DNA of 64,000 bases from Panicum virgatum (Eukaryota > Streptophyta > Magnoliopsida > Poales > Poaceae). Positions within the stretch are counted from its first letter, which is position 1. Each line of letters begins with the position of its first letter. Positions 1 through 10,993 of the stretch are shown in pieces. The notes under the pieces are model-generated. The model ran no database searches, was not told where the DNA came from, and was given only the letters and a program-made list of their open reading frames with translations. The stretch spans positions 27,691,495-27,755,494 of the forward strand of contig NC_053146.1 in assembly GCF_016808335.1 (NCBI RefSeq). The letters run 5' to 3'. Position numbers and translations under genes: made by a program.

Positions 1-1
1 C

Positions 2-685
2 CAGCAACGTCATGCGATGGCCAAGGCTATCACCATGTACTTGTCCAGCTCTCCATCAACACCGGAATCTCCTATTCGGCATTCAGCATCGGTCTCTGGA
101 TCCCGTGGTAGTTCAGGTTCCTCCGAGGAGACCGTACAGTTCATGATGGTTTATTCCCTTCTATCAGAGTCATATGAGAGCTGGCTCCAGCACCGACTTG
201 CGTTCCTGCAGAGGGGCATCTACCATGCATGCATGCAACATAAGCACGGGCGGTCGACCCTCAAGCTGTCCTCTGACTCATCCTCCTTGGCAGTTCGGTC
301 AGATGAAGGTTCATCCTCTGATACGAGTGAGAACAAGAAGCTATTTACCATCATCCAGCCGATGCTGGTATACACTGGTTTGATCGAGCAGCTGCAACAG
401 TTCTTCAAGAAGGGCAAATCATCTGGCACGGCCAAGTTGGGTGAGAAAGGCGATTCCGGTGGCAGCCTTGAGAAATGGGAGATCGAAATGAATGAGAAGC
501 TGGGCAACATGAAAGAGATGGTGGGGCTTTCCAAGGACCTGCTCTCCTGGCTGGAAGACATGACCTCGTCCGATGATCTGCAGGAGGCCTTTGATGTCAT
601 GGGAGCGTTGACGGATGTATTCTCGAGTGGTCACGCATGTTGTGAAGATTTTGTCCAGGCGGCCATACATGCTGGCAGGAGCTGA
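2..685 (+). CDS. BIG/UBR4-like protein, C-terminal part (5' truncated by window edge)
   Basis: The frame is open from base 2, so the first ATG at 17 is probably not the true start and the gene enters from the left. The visible part is about 228 residues. It has a serine-rich start, then a helical stretch (YESWLQHRLAFLQRGIYHA), an acidic/serine linker, and a conserved-looking end (MVGLSKDLLSWLEDM, then LQEAFDVMGALTDVFSSG and CCEDFVQAAIHAGRS before TGA at 683-685). This resembles the plant giant calossin-like protein BIG (UBR4 family), which acts in auxin transport and N-degron recognition; I recognise it by pattern only. The following 300 bp look like a 3'UTR, so this may be the real last exon. 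It could also be a captured or duplicated fragment, because the full protein exceeds 5000 residues and the UBR box is not in view. Confidence 0.6.
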   Translation, partial: QQRHAMAKAITMYLSSSPSTPESPIRHSASVSGSRGSSGSSEETVQFMMVYSLLSESYESWLQHRLAFLQRGIYHACMQHKHGRSTLKLSSDSSSLAVRSDEGSSSDTSENKKLFTIIQPMLVYTGLIEQLQQFFKKGKSSGTAKLGEKGDSGGSLEKWEIEMNEKLGNMKEMVGLSKDLLSWLEDMTSSDDLQEAFDVMGALTDVFSSGHACCEDFVQAAIHAGRS

Positions 686-1027
686 CCAATTGCATTGAAA
701 CGACGGAACGTAGGCTCCACGATGTGTTGTGTTGATATATATATGTACCATGTGCCTGGCTGTTTTGTATGAGTAACACCAGCTGTAAACATTATAGCCT
801 TGTTAGATCAACTGGTTCAAAACTGTACTCTATCTAGTACTTGGTCTTGGCGGCCAACATTCTCGTTATGCTAGCTCCATTCAGCCCAGATGTTTCCAGT
901 TTTGGCATCCTTAGCTGTAGCTAAAATATGTCACGGGCACATGTTACGGTAGGCTCATTTGAGAAGATGGTATCACCGTTGCAGCAATCAACCACCGAGG
1001 ATGCCACCTATCTACTAGTACCACATA
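686..1027 (+). other. 3'UTR-like noncoding stretch after BIG-like ORF
   Basis: T-rich DNA directly follows the TGA, with TTGTATGAG- and TTGTTAGATC-type plant 3'UTR composition. I see no further exon, and the next element (MITE) starts near 1028. Confidence 0.4.
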
Positions 1028-1333
1028 GGGTGTGTTTAGTTGGTGAAGTGAAAATTTTTTGGTGTCACATTGAATGTTTGACCAGATGTCGGGAGAGATT
1101 TTCGGACACTAATTAAAAAACTGACTTGGAAACCGTGAGATGAATCTTTGAGGTCTTTGATCGCATCATTAGTACATGTGGTACTGTAGTACTTTATGGT
1201 TAATCATGCTAATTAGGCTCAAAAGATTCGTCTCGTTATGTACATCTAAATTGTGCAATTAGTTTTATTTTTTAATTATATTTAATACTCCATACATGTG
1301 TTCAAGGGGGAGGCAAAAAATTTTTGGGTCCCA
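1028..1333 (-). mobile_element. MITE (GTTTAGTT family), one end truncated
   Basis: It starts at the terminal motif TGTGTTTAGTTGGTGAAG and contains the family's core: TAATTAGGCTCAAAAGATTC followed by GTCTCGTTATGTACATC, then an ACATGTGTTCAAGGGGG segment and a run ending TTTTTGGGTCCCA. The same core appears in reverse orientation in the copy at 2196-2521, which proves family membership. The expected closing AACTAAAC end is missing where the foldback element at 1334 begins, so the MITE was probably split or truncated there. Superfamily (hAT or PIF-like) is not settled because no clean target duplication is visible. Confidence 0.7.
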
Positions 1334-2166
1334 GACGTCCGATGGAAATTTTTCCCATCGGACGCTCCGTTGGTCAGCTGCAACATACAAGAAAAACATC
1401 TGCAACATAGAAAACCATCATTTGCAACATCAAAAAACTATTGAAAAAAATTATTAACCATCCATTGATGAAGAGAAAAAAATCTGCCGCAATATCTGTT
1501 TCATGTTGCATGGGATATTTAAATTTCTTATTGAAGACACAACATTCAGATTAAACACTTGCAACAATGCAACGTCTAGATCTGATTTTGCAACATTCAT
1601 TTATAATACTTGCAACATTCCAAAATATCTACTGCAATATTATAAGATACATATTGCCCCATGACCATCTTATGCCCGCCACAGCTTTTGCTCATCTTCA
1701 ACCTTCAAGAATTGCCCGCCATGGCCACCGCCCTCCTCCGGGCGGCCGGCGCGGCTTACCCTAGCGCGGGACAGCGGCCAGGGCGGGGGGAGGTGCAGGG
1801 GAGCGGCGGCCCAGCCCCCCACCGCGTGCGCCCCATCCAGCACCTTTTAACTGCCGTCGGGTGGCCATGCTGCCGTTTCGGAGCTCCCGTAGGAGCCCTC
1901 GTGCGCCGCCACCCCAGAGCTCCCGTCGAATCGAGCGAAATCAAATCCGAGCGGAACGAGTCCAGGACGATCCGGGTGGAGCAGGCCGTGGATGCACATG
2001 TGATGAGGGCGGCGGGGGCCGGCACGGATCTCACCCCGGGCGTGCATTTTTGCTGCGTGGTGGGTTGCGAGCGGCGAGCAAAGTGCCAGCGAGTGGAGTG
2101 CCGGCAAAGTCCGATTCGCTGTTCTGGTGTGGAAGGCGTCCGGTTTTTTTAATCTCATCGGACGTC
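1334..2166. mobile_element. Mutator-like / foldback element with GACGTCCGATGG ends
   Basis: GACGTCCGATGG at 1334 is mirrored by CATCGGACGTC at 2155-2165, and the left end is itself palindromic (GACGTCCGATGG then CCATCGGACGC). Inside are several GCAACAT motifs in an AT-rich part (1380-1640) and a GC-rich part (1720-2130) with overlapping ORFs on both strands. This layout is typical of non-autonomous Mutator-like elements in grasses. No transposase is present, and the GC-rich ORFs have no recognisable domain, so none is called as a gene. Confidence 0.5.
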
Positions 2167-2195
2167 CTACAACAAGGATTCCCGTTTTTTTAGGA

Positions 2196-2521
2196 GCCGT
2201 TTAGTTCCCAAAAATTTTCAACTCCCCTTTGAACACATGTATGAAACACTAAATGTAATTAAATAACAAAACTAATTACATAGTTTGGATGTACACGACG
2301 AGACGAATCTTTTGAGCCTAATTAGGGCATGATTAGCCATAAGTACTACAGTAACCCACATGTGCTAACGATGCGGTCAAAGGCCTCAAAACATTCGTCT
2401 CGCGGTTTACAAGTGACTTCTAAAATTAGTTTTTTAATTAGTGTTCGAAAAGCCCTCCCGACATCCGGTCAAAGATCGACGTGACACCCAAAAATTTTTG
2501 GGTTTGGGAACTAAACGGGCG
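2196..2521 (+). mobile_element. MITE (GTTTAGTT family), complete copy
   Basis: Left end GCCGTTTAGTTCCCAAA, right end TTTGGGAACTAAACGGGC, so the terminal inverted repeats match. The core contains ACGAGACGAATCTTTTGAGC and a TAATTAG motif, the reverse complement of the copy at 1028-1333. Immediately right, CTTAACTAAACAG occurs twice (2521-2550), a possible remnant of a further end. Noncoding. Confidence 0.75.
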
Positions 2522-2767
2522 CTTAACTAAACAGCTTAACTAAACAGGACCTTAGTATCTTGTGTCGTACTGTAGCTAGCAAGATGCCCCTGCTGCCCTG
2601 CATGACGGTGCTCTAGGCCATAAGCTTCGACTGTCTCCAACAGCTGCAATGCAAACAAGAGACCCATATCATCATTTAGGTTATGCAATACAAATGAGTC
2701 ACGGACCCAAATCTTCCTGTCCCCAACAGCCACAACGCAAAAGAAGAGGGCCCCCCATCGCCGCGTT
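2522..2767. other. unassigned sequence left of copia element
   Basis: A small minus-strand frame (2536-2733) exists here but shows no recognisable domain. The stretch is the host side of the copia insertion; its partner sequence resumes at 9687. Confidence 0.3.
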
Positions 2768-2772
2768 GCTTC

Positions 2773-2989
2773 TGTTACAAAATATTTAGGTTGCTCTCAT
2801 TCTCTATTTACTCTCTTTTACACCCTCTTTAATAGGTGTTTACTATCCCTATTAAGGGTGGTTTATGACTTTCTTTATTCCCCTTATTGATGGGGCTCAT
2901 ATATATATATATACACACAAAGAATCAATGGAAAAGTGTAGCTCTTTGCAACAACACTTGTATCATTTCGTTTTGCTCATATTTTAATA
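2773..2989 (+). repeat. copia 5' LTR
   Basis: 217 bp, starting TGTTACAAAATATTTAGG and ending TTTTAATA. It matches 9467-9681 over its length, including a TATATATATATA run near 2899. The ends are TG...TA rather than TG...CA; both LTRs share this. Confidence 0.9.
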
Positions 2990-3004
2990 CGTTATCAGCA
3001 CCTT
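2990..3004 (+). other. copia primer-binding-site region
   Basis: CGTTATCAGCACC follows the 5' LTR directly, the position and sequence type used by many plant copia elements for tRNA priming. The priming tRNA is not identified. Confidence 0.5.
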
Positions 3005-3119
3005 ACTCTCCACCTTTTTCTTCAAAGAATAGCTTAGTTCGATAAATCATCGATCTAGGAGAAGCCAATCGATCTACTCAAATTCAATCGGTTCAAGATA
3101 AGGACGGCGAAACATCGCA

Positions 3120-3760
3120 TTGCTCCCAACGTCCCTATCTGTTCAATTGCTGGTTACCTCTTCTCCGATGAGGATGAGAACCACGCGTCCACGCTCCTTC
3201 ACCAGCCCGAGCGCCCAGCCCGGCCTCGGATCGGCGACCGGCGGCCAGGTGCCTCGGCGACCCTCATGCGACCCTGCGTCGCGACCGCGGACGGTCCACG
3301 CGGCTTCGGCTCGCACGACCGCGGTGGCCCTCCACACGCATCCGGCGTCCCACGATCTCGCACGACGGAGCGGCCTTCACGTGGCCTCGCCCGCGGTCCG
3401 CCAAGTCCCAAGTGGCCTGCGCACGACCTCGCGCACGGCTCCGGCGTCCATGCGCGACCCGGCGGCGCTCCACGACGGCCTCCGCGCGATGAGCAGCAGG
3501 GGCAGTTCCTCGCCCAACCGCGCGCCTGCGGCTCCCGAGCGGCCCTCCGACTTCCGCGGCTGGGCGGGCCCACCTGGCGCAGGGTGGCCCACGCGGCGCG
3601 CATCCACGCCGCGCCCGCACGGCGCGGACGAGGCCAAGCGGCGTCGGCAACGACTCCATCCATCCGCACGTACAGGCAGCGAGGCCGTGACGCCCAGAAG
3701 ACGAACGGTTTTCCTCCGTGGAAACCATCCGTCTCTCGTGGATTGGATGGATAGAATTTG
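3120..3760 (+). other. GC-rich island in copia 5' internal region
   Basis: About 640 bp of very GC-rich DNA with long overlapping ORFs on both strands (for example 3120-3824 plus, 3199-3795 minus). It lies inside an element whose remaining 5.6 kb is AT-rich. No gag, zinc-knuckle or protease motif is visible in any frame. It may be the original leader/gag region, or a captured host fragment. None of the ORFs is called as a gene, because ORFs in all frames are a GC-content effect. Confidence 0.4.
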
Positions 3761-3829
3761 TGCCTTTTGCACGAAAGTCCACCAATTTTCTGCAAATTGC
3801 ATGATAGTCCTAATGGATTATTGACTATA

Positions 3830-6340
3830 TTGCTGCAGATTTCTGTTTTAGCCCTCAGGTTTTAACAGATCTATAAAGTACTATATTTACCGGATGTAAA
3901 TATAATTATGATGCACAATATTTACCTCATGTAAATAAATATATTTGTGACCACATGTCAACAGAAGATGTATCATAATATGTACTATAGATGAGTTTAC
4001 CATAGTAAATTCATACATTCTAGTTCCTAATGTACTATAGATGAGTTTACCACAGTAAATTCATACATTCGAGTTCCTATTTCTATATGAATTTCAGTTA
4101 CATGGTTTAAAGAGTTTGCCCACGGCAATTCCTAATAACATGTAATCAAGGTGTTGATTATATTGTTCAAAGTGTTGTCATCAGACATTCCCGATAACAA
4201 TATATTCCACTTCATTTATTTTTTATGCAATTTATTTTGTATGGAATTTATTTTCCATACAATTTATTTTTGCATTTCTTTAATTAAGCGCATTTACTTA
4301 TTCTTTAAGTTTTTAAGTGCTTAATTTATTCTATGCAATTTACATTTGTGTTTTTAATTAAGCACATTTACTTATATTTTAAATTCCTAGTGCTTAAATT
4401 ATTTCATGCAAATGTTTTACGTGATTACCTCTTCATTGTGTATAATGTTCTGAAACTTTGCATATTGGCCAACCACAAGGTAGTACCATAGTATTACTGC
4501 GAGATCTACACTATGTCACACATAGTGATTATCTTCAACGTGCGTATCCAAAATTTTAGAACAAAGGACCTTCACCTTCATAGTGATAACTTTTGTTCAT
4601 TACAAAATTGGTCATACACGAATGGTGTACCACAGTACCACCATAGGATTTCACCCTCAATATATGCGTCCCAAATTTAAATATTAACTACAAAAGAGGT
4701 CTACACCTACATGTGCTTGCCATAATTCATCTTTGAGATTAGTCATACACAAGTTAGTACCACAATACTATTGCAGCATCTACACTATGTCCATCACATA
4801 GTGACTATCTGCATGTGATTATCCAATCTAAATATGAATTGCATAAGGTTTACATCATTTGGATGTTTACTTTCAAAGCAATAGTCTCACGATTTGAGGT
4901 CTACACCCTGTTTTCTACAAACATAGTGACTACCTTCGAGTTCAATCACCCAATAAGGTCGATGTCATATGACCACCTTCAAAGTGTGATCAACTCGTAC
5001 TATTGGCATAAAACACAAAGGTAATGGGATGACATCTACTGCACATACACATATTTGCAGATTATGCTCCCTACTACAAGGCCACCAATTTGGTTTGCGC
5101 TTTTGTGTGTTAAATTGCTAATATCAAATTGAGACTATATCGATCTTGGCAATAATCATTGTACATAGTGATGATAGTAGTGATTTTCTATCACCTATCC
5201 AATATGAGTTAAACACTATATGTGATTCAAGACTCATCTTGACTTCACAAAATTTTGCATATGCCAATTCAAGACACATCTTGAATATGAAGTTATTTAA
5301 GTAACCATTTACTTAAATAAATAGCATATATAGCACATAATTTGGGGGCTATTTTGTCGCATACAGAGCCTATGTTTTGGCAAAGATTTCACATCATCTA
5401 TTCCCACAGGAATAGATCCCAAAACACCTTGAATCCCCAAAAGTTTTGCCCTTATTCTATACAATTTACTCTTCGAGTAAATTTATACATGATAAACTCA
5501 TGTAGGACATGGCTAATATATCTAGCTTAGGATATATCCAACCTCGCATTGGATGGAATTAATTTTTCCTAACATGAGCATTAAGATATCAACGATATCA
5601 TTAGGGGCATATGGCATAACAACAGTTATTCCTCAACCCCAAACCAAATGCTCAATCCATTCTGGATATTGTCATACTTGCATTTATTTGCATTTTTCTG
5701 CAACTCCAACACTTTGATTTTTTACAAATCCATGTATTCAAAGGAGTGAGATCCATCTACCCTTTGCATGTCCCTCATTGGGATTTCAACAAAGAATGTA
5801 ATTTTGCCCAAATCATAAATGATTGTTTACTCATTCATTTATCAAGGATCTTCGATCCATGGCAATTTACAACTTATGGATCCTCATGAATGCAAACATT
5901 TTTTTTCACTTAACAAAGTGAATGTGTGTGACAAATCTCACATTTTTCAAACAAAAATGTGAGTGTACAATCCATGTACACAGAAATACCAAATCCAACA
6001 TTTGGCTAAACTAGACCTCTAACTCATTGGAGGCAAGCGAGTTCTTTGGATCAATTTAAAGTTGACTTTCACAAGCGAATGCTTACAAAAGTCCTCATAT
6101 TTCCATTGAAAATATTATTAGCCTAATGTCATACTACTACATGTAGTATGATGTCCATAATATATACCTCATACATGTTGCGTACAAAATAATTTTCTCT
6201 CTTGATCCATTCAAGATTTGGCACATTTGCCATGATCATTGTACAAATGATGAGAAAATTATTATCAATTCTATTGGTCATAACATCAATGCGAGCCACC
6301 AAATTTCTTGAAGAAATTCAATAACATACATGTGACTCCA
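3830..6340 (+). other. decayed copia internal sequence (gag/protease side)
   Basis: AT-rich with stops in all frames; no motif can be read with confidence. It contains a 50-bp tandem duplication (3981-4080, unit starting TGTACTATAGATGAG). Confidence 0.4.
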
Positions 6341-6349
6341 TTTGCCATC

Positions 6350-6960
6350 TTATGGACCAAAAGATACTATGTAATGCACATTTATGCATCTACAATGTTG
6401 TCCTAAAAGTGCGCCTTACTCATAAGGTACCACAAATCTACCAAACTCGTTGCTCAAATTCATCAATTTGGAGCAAACGATCCTGGACGCGGGGTCTAAT
6501 CCATTTAGATGGAACTGTTTGGTTTAGGGACTACATCATTAAGTATCTCATGTTCATACACATAATGGCCAAACTGAATCTCTCATCAAGAGAATCAAGT
6601 TTGTTGTTTGATGACCCAAAGTAGAATTGTAATTTGCCAACATCAAGTTGGTGACATGCGGATTTATACAACGCATCATAAATCCAAATCCATCAAACTG
6701 CATCATACGGCTCCCCCTGCTGCAGTTAGCACGTGGATATTTGGCTAACAGCCAAATATTTCCCATCTGCGAATTGGTAATGTTTTGCACGTATCAATAT
6801 CACCACCGCAACATATATCAAAGGGCATTTTTGAGATCGACATGAGGTATCATTATCCGTCATTTAATAATATCTCAGATCTCAAATAGAGGATTCATTC
6901 ATTGCTCGTATGTTGAACACACCTTTGAGGAAGATTCTAGGTATTACGGGGATATACTTA
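6350..6960 (+). pseudogene. copia integrase remnant
   Basis: Shifting between frames, the region reads as the C-terminal half of a copia integrase. A block equivalent to HVHTHNGQTESLIKRIK (about 6550-6600) matches the conserved H-NG-AE/ESLIKR motif beyond the catalytic core. It is followed by decayed versions of the 'HAVLHAADLI' and 'FGCAVY' blocks (about 6660-6830). Several frameshifts and stops make it non-functional. It lies upstream of RT/RNase H, the order that defines Ty1/copia. Confidence 0.65.
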
Positions 6961-7151
6961 CCACACATAGAATGCCATGAATCAAAAAGAGAATGTCACT
7001 ATTGATATTCGATCCTCAAATCCACGTACCAAAGAATCTGAACCAATAGTTCAGAATATCTTATATTTGCAACACATTGCAAATACTCAGCCAAATGCAT
7101 TTACTTGTCATCAAATTGTCACCATATCCTATTCCCATCTAATGTGCTAGA

Positions 7152-7265
7152 AAGAGTGGAGATACCTAACAAAACTACTCAACTCCTAAATCTAAATAAG
7201 AGGGGGAGAAGAGTGGAGATACCTAACAAAACTACTCAACTCCTAAATCTAAATAAGAGGGGGAG
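7152..7265 (+). repeat. 57-bp tandem duplication
   Basis: Two near-identical direct copies; the unit begins GAGTGGAGATACCTAAC and ends AAGAGGGGGAGAA. It is inside the copia element and noncoding. Confidence 0.85.
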
Positions 7266-8339
7266 AAGTATGGCCACATAGGGATGCAGCTTCTTGCAAG
7301 CATTCTCGGATTAGGGGGAGACAATTATCCAAGACAATACATGCATATCAACCTCATGTTGATATATAGCATATGGATATTTACTATCCAAAGCCTATGG
7401 ATGTTTAACATCCAAAAGCCAGCACAACTTGTGCACAAATATAGGCGCTGGGTCATTGGAACGCCCTAACTTTGTTACTATGGGAAATAACATGAAGTTC
7501 AAAAGGGTCAATATTTCCACATGCTAAAATTGGTTCCATTGAATCAATCATCCAAAAGACTACAAAATGTTGACATACTCCTCAATATTGCCACGCACCT
7601 TATCTGGATCCAGACCAAAAGTCCTAGGCAGAGTGTCCAACACTCATCATATTGGGTCAATCAAAGGTGGCAATTAAGGAGAATTGCTTTCACTCAAAGT
7701 GAGAAATCTTTACTTTGTTAATGGTTTCTCCTCACAATGCTTTCTCAACGGAAGCACTATGGATTCACAAATCCATAAGGTGGTGAAATAGTGAGAGCTT
7801 GTAGACACATGGTTTCACACAGAGACCTAGCATAACATACCCATTGGTATGTGTGGAAATTATGTTCCTATATCAATAATTGGCAGATCAAACTTGATTT
7901 GGATAGATTTGGATTGTAAGTCCCAATGGACTTTGTATTCTAAATCAAAACATAAATTGCAACATCATTGTGTATAAATCAAGTCACTCATGACTTGAGA
8001 TAGTCAAGTTGCTTGTGGTACAACTGACTAGGTGAGTTCCTTCCACAGAAGGGTGTCTCCCATATTGATGATTTCACCTAAGTGACCACAGTAAAATCCC
8101 ATTGGATTTTATACATCTCCTATGGCACATATCAAAACAGGTAGTCATCATATAAGACAGATTTGAGATGAAATATTTGGGTAAAACCAAATTATGCTTG
8201 AGTCCATAACTTAAGCACACACATCAGTCTTCCAATATTCAATTGATATTATATACCAATATACAAATAATATTGGACAATCATACTACCAAAAATATGA
8301 TCATCCAATCCCTAAATATGGATCAACATCCATTCTGAC

Positions 8340-8960
8340 CCTTGGGATAACGAGCTTTGTTGCATCAAAGCGTTCATGTATCTTGCATATCGCAACAGGC
8401 CTGATATTGTAGATACTTGTTATAGCTTAAAAACAGTGCAACTCCTATAACACCAAAAGGTGGGAGTCAAAGTGGATATCCACAGATATCTATATGGCAC
8501 AAACAATCTTGATTTATTATTATATAAATTAAGATATGATCATGTGAAGTATAAAGATAATGGCTATTTAATCCCCTATAATGACATATCACATACTGAT
8601 GTTATAGTGGTAAAGTTCTCATAGGAGTCATCAAACTTGACTCTAATGGCTACTTCCACTCCTCATTCTGAAGTATTACATGAACATGTATAACTTCATC
8701 GAATGGTCACATTTGATTCCATCGAATCACTAGCCATTACATTTAAGATAATGCAACTTGTGTTGCTTGGATGTTCAACAGGTTACATAAGAGCAATATC
8801 ACTATATTGCCTTCTAGAAATGTTTATTCCCACAAAAGTGAGGAGATAAACACCTTGCAAGCTGAATCAAGTGATAACTTCATGAGATTTGTTCACAAAG
8901 TTCCAACTAATTTCCACATTTCACAATATGTTGTTAAGATTGGTATGCAATGACTTTGAG
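8340..8960 (+). pseudogene. copia RT end and RNase H remnant
   Basis: Near 8366 a frame reads AFMYLAYRNRPDIV, the decayed form of the copia 'GALMYLA--TRPDI' block at the RT/RNase H junction. Further on (8771-8953) a frame reads as the RNase H end, with LQAESSDNFMRFVHKVP and YVVKIGMQ matching the family's 'SxDNLADLFTK' and 'GIGMR' blocks. The catalytic acidic positions cannot be traced through the frameshifts. A purine-rich AGGGGGAGACTC follows, as is usual after copia pol. Confidence 0.65.
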
Positions 8961-9466
8961 AGTTGCAAGGTTCAGGGGGAGACTCCTCTTAAAACTATAA
9001 CCTGTTCAAAACATCATATTGCACTCTTTTCCTCTATGAGTTTTTCCTCACACAGGTTTCTCATAGAAGGTTTTTAATGAGGCAATATCAATAGAAGTTT
9101 ATATGTCAAACCTCTGATTTTTTCCCACTCGGGTTTTTATATTGAGGTATCTCAGACATAATACATGTCCTATCTTCTGTTTTCCCCACAGGAGTTTTTG
9201 AGAAGGTATCAAAGACATATATTACAGTAATGATCCTCATATCATATTTATTGTTCTCTAAACTTGGTTATGGGTTTTTCCCCGTATAAGTTTACAATGA
9301 GACAATCATCAACATATGCCATATCATTTTTCTCCTTACTTTCCCACTGGGTTCTGAGGAGTTTTTAATGGCATATCTACACATATTTCTTCCTTTTTCC
9401 CCTACAGGGTTTTTGGAGGATTCAAGATAAATATTGATCTAAAAGAAGGATTCGATCAAGGGAGAG
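8961..9466 (+). other. copia 3' noncoding region and polypurine tract
   Basis: It has the repetitive 'TTTTTCCCACTCGGGTTTTT'-type tracts common between copia pol and the 3' LTR. It ends in the purine stretch GATCAAGGGAGAG immediately before the LTR at 9467. Confidence 0.6.
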
Positions 9467-9681
9467 TGTTACAAAATATTTAGGATGCTCTCATCCTCTA
9501 TTTACTCTCTCTTTTACACCCTCCTTAATAGGTGTTTACTACCCCTATTAAGGGTGGTTTATGACTTTCTTTATTCCCCCTATTGATGGGGCTCATGTAT
9601 ATATACACACAAGGGATCAATGGAAAAGTCTGGCTCTTTGCAACAACACTTGTCTCATTTCGCTTTGCTCATATTTTAATA
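9467..9681 (+). repeat. copia 3' LTR
   Basis: 215 bp, matching 2773-2989 with scattered substitutions. It is followed by the target duplication GCTTC. Confidence 0.9.
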
Positions 9682-9816
9682 GCTTCCAGGTGCGGACGCG
9701 ACCTCCCACCGCAAATGTGATTTGCGTCATGGAGAACAGGGGATGCTAATTTGCGTTCCGGCTGGCCTCGTACCCAAAATGGGTCATGCAGCTCTAACTA
9801 CGCGGTGGCACCGCTG

Positions 9817-10775
9817 ATAGAGTCCCGGCTATGATCGTGTTCGGTGTCTCGACGGCCAACACCTGCAACAACAAGTTCGTCCAGACACTCCTCCGGGGTA
9901 ACTACACGCCCTACGGCCGGGACTTTTTGCTGGTGGGGTCGCTATTGGATGCTTCTCCAACGGCTGCCTCGCCGCAGGCTTCGTTTCCCAGGCGCCGCCC
10001 GCCGTGCCGATGTACCTCGACCTTGGCCATAGCATCCACCGGCTAGCGTTGGGTGTCAGTTTTGCCTCGGCGGGTAGTTGGGCTGGACGACATAACCGCG
10101 CAAATCTTTCTAAGTGTGATTTTGTAACCTTTTTGCTTTTATTTACCCCGGAGAGCTTGTAATGTAATTTTACTTTGTGATAAAGTGCGAGCTTTCTTTT
10201 TGGATCATATATATTTCGCCTTCACTTCGAAACATGGTTATCTTTTTTTTTTCTAAAAAAAGCATCCAGTCAATATCTTTCCTTTTTCATGCAGTCAGCC
10301 ACGATCCTAACTGAGTAGACAGAACACTTCAAGGAGTACCAGAAGAAGCTTGGGCACGCCATTGGCGACGCGGCCGCGAGCTACATCATCACCCATTCAC
10401 TCTATCGATTGAGTGTCGACGCCAGCGACTTGTTGGGCAACTACCTCCTCTTCCCCATCAGGCGCTACAGCTTCACCCTACCGGAATACAAGGCGTACCT
10501 CGTCAGCGGCCGTGCACGCCATATATCAGCCTCAGTGCGCGGCGGGTCCGACTCCCTGGGCTGCCGCCGCTGGGGTGCCTGCTGCTGCAGCGGTCTGTCA
10601 AACTCGCCAGGCCCGGGGACTGCAACAAGTGGCACAACATGGTTGCTCGGAGCTTCAACCGCAGGCTCAGGCCCTCAGGGCGATGGTGCGGAGGCTCAAC
10701 CGGGAAGCTGGCCGGGGGTGTAGGTGGTGTATGTGGACCAGTACCGGCTCCTGGCGGACATGATCGCCAGGTGGT
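9817..10775 (+). pseudogene. GDSL esterase/lipase pseudogene
   Basis: Exon 1 begins in frame with RVPAMIVFGVST, the block I family motif, where the usual FGDS is FGVS and TVDTGNNN has become TANTCNNK. It then reads NYTPYGRDF. After a frameshift near 9930 it reads GGVAIGCFSNGCLAAGF and the Ser-His-Ile block to about 10110. An intron-like T-rich stretch follows (about 10115-10310). Exon 2 reads EHFKEYQKKLGHAIGDAAAS, a decayed LLGNYLLFPIRRY block, PGDCNKWHN, then VVYVDQYRLLADMIAR (about 10725-10775). Stops (for example TAG at 10316) and several frameshifts break it. The last blocks with the catalytic Asp/His are absent. Because the intron is retained it is not a processed copy. Confidence 0.8.
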
Positions 10776-10825
10776 AACTAAATGGACTCTGAAGTGTACC
10801 TTTAGTCTTTAGAAGAACTGTAGGT

Positions 10826-10993
10826 ATGGAGCTAATGCAGCAGTGGGAAGAGATTGTGCAGATAGCTTCCACTCTGAACCTGCCGGATGACAGTGATGAG
10901 TTGGTCTGCACCTTTACTGGCTATGGGATAGCTTCCACTATCTCCTATTCCAGTACCGATATAGCGTTCGGCGCGCTGCACCGGGTACGCTAA
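10826..10993 (+). pseudogene. short retroelement-like ORF (LINE zf-RVT side, uncertain)
   Basis: A 55-residue frame with WEEIVQIASTLNLPDDSDEL and FTGYGIASTISYSS. This resembles the stretch before the zinc-binding domain of plant LINE reverse transcriptases ('D--DxVxWxxxxxGxYSxKSxY'). It is short and isolated and could be chance. It directly follows the GDSL pseudogene. Confidence 0.35.

Larger units (their letters stand above)
2773..9681 (+). mobile_element. Ty1/copia LTR retrotransposon, full length but decayed
   Basis: Both LTRs start TGTTACAAAATATTTAGG and end ATTTTAATA. The 5-bp target duplication GCTTC lies at 2768-2772 and 9682-9686, so the element is bounded exactly (6.9 kb). Domain order integrase (about 6.35-6.96 kb) then RT/RNase H (to about 8.96 kb) places it in Ty1/copia. 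All reading frames are broken. The internal region is very AT-rich, as expected after long methylated-cytosine decay. It sits between unassigned DNA and a GDSL pseudogene. Confidence 0.9.

Noticed and set aside
1661..2152. 163-residue ORF in the Mutator-like element
   Set aside because: GC-rich, overlapped by ORFs on both strands, no domain; not enough to claim a captured gene.
2536..2733. 65-residue minus-strand ORF
   Set aside because: Vague terpene-synthase-like look (LLETVEAYGLEHRH) but too short and without diagnostic motifs.
3120..3824. Long Pro/Arg/Ser-rich ORF and four overlapping ones on both strands
   Set aside because: Coding in all frames reflects few AT-rich stops in GC-rich DNA; no family motif. 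Kept only as a GC island.
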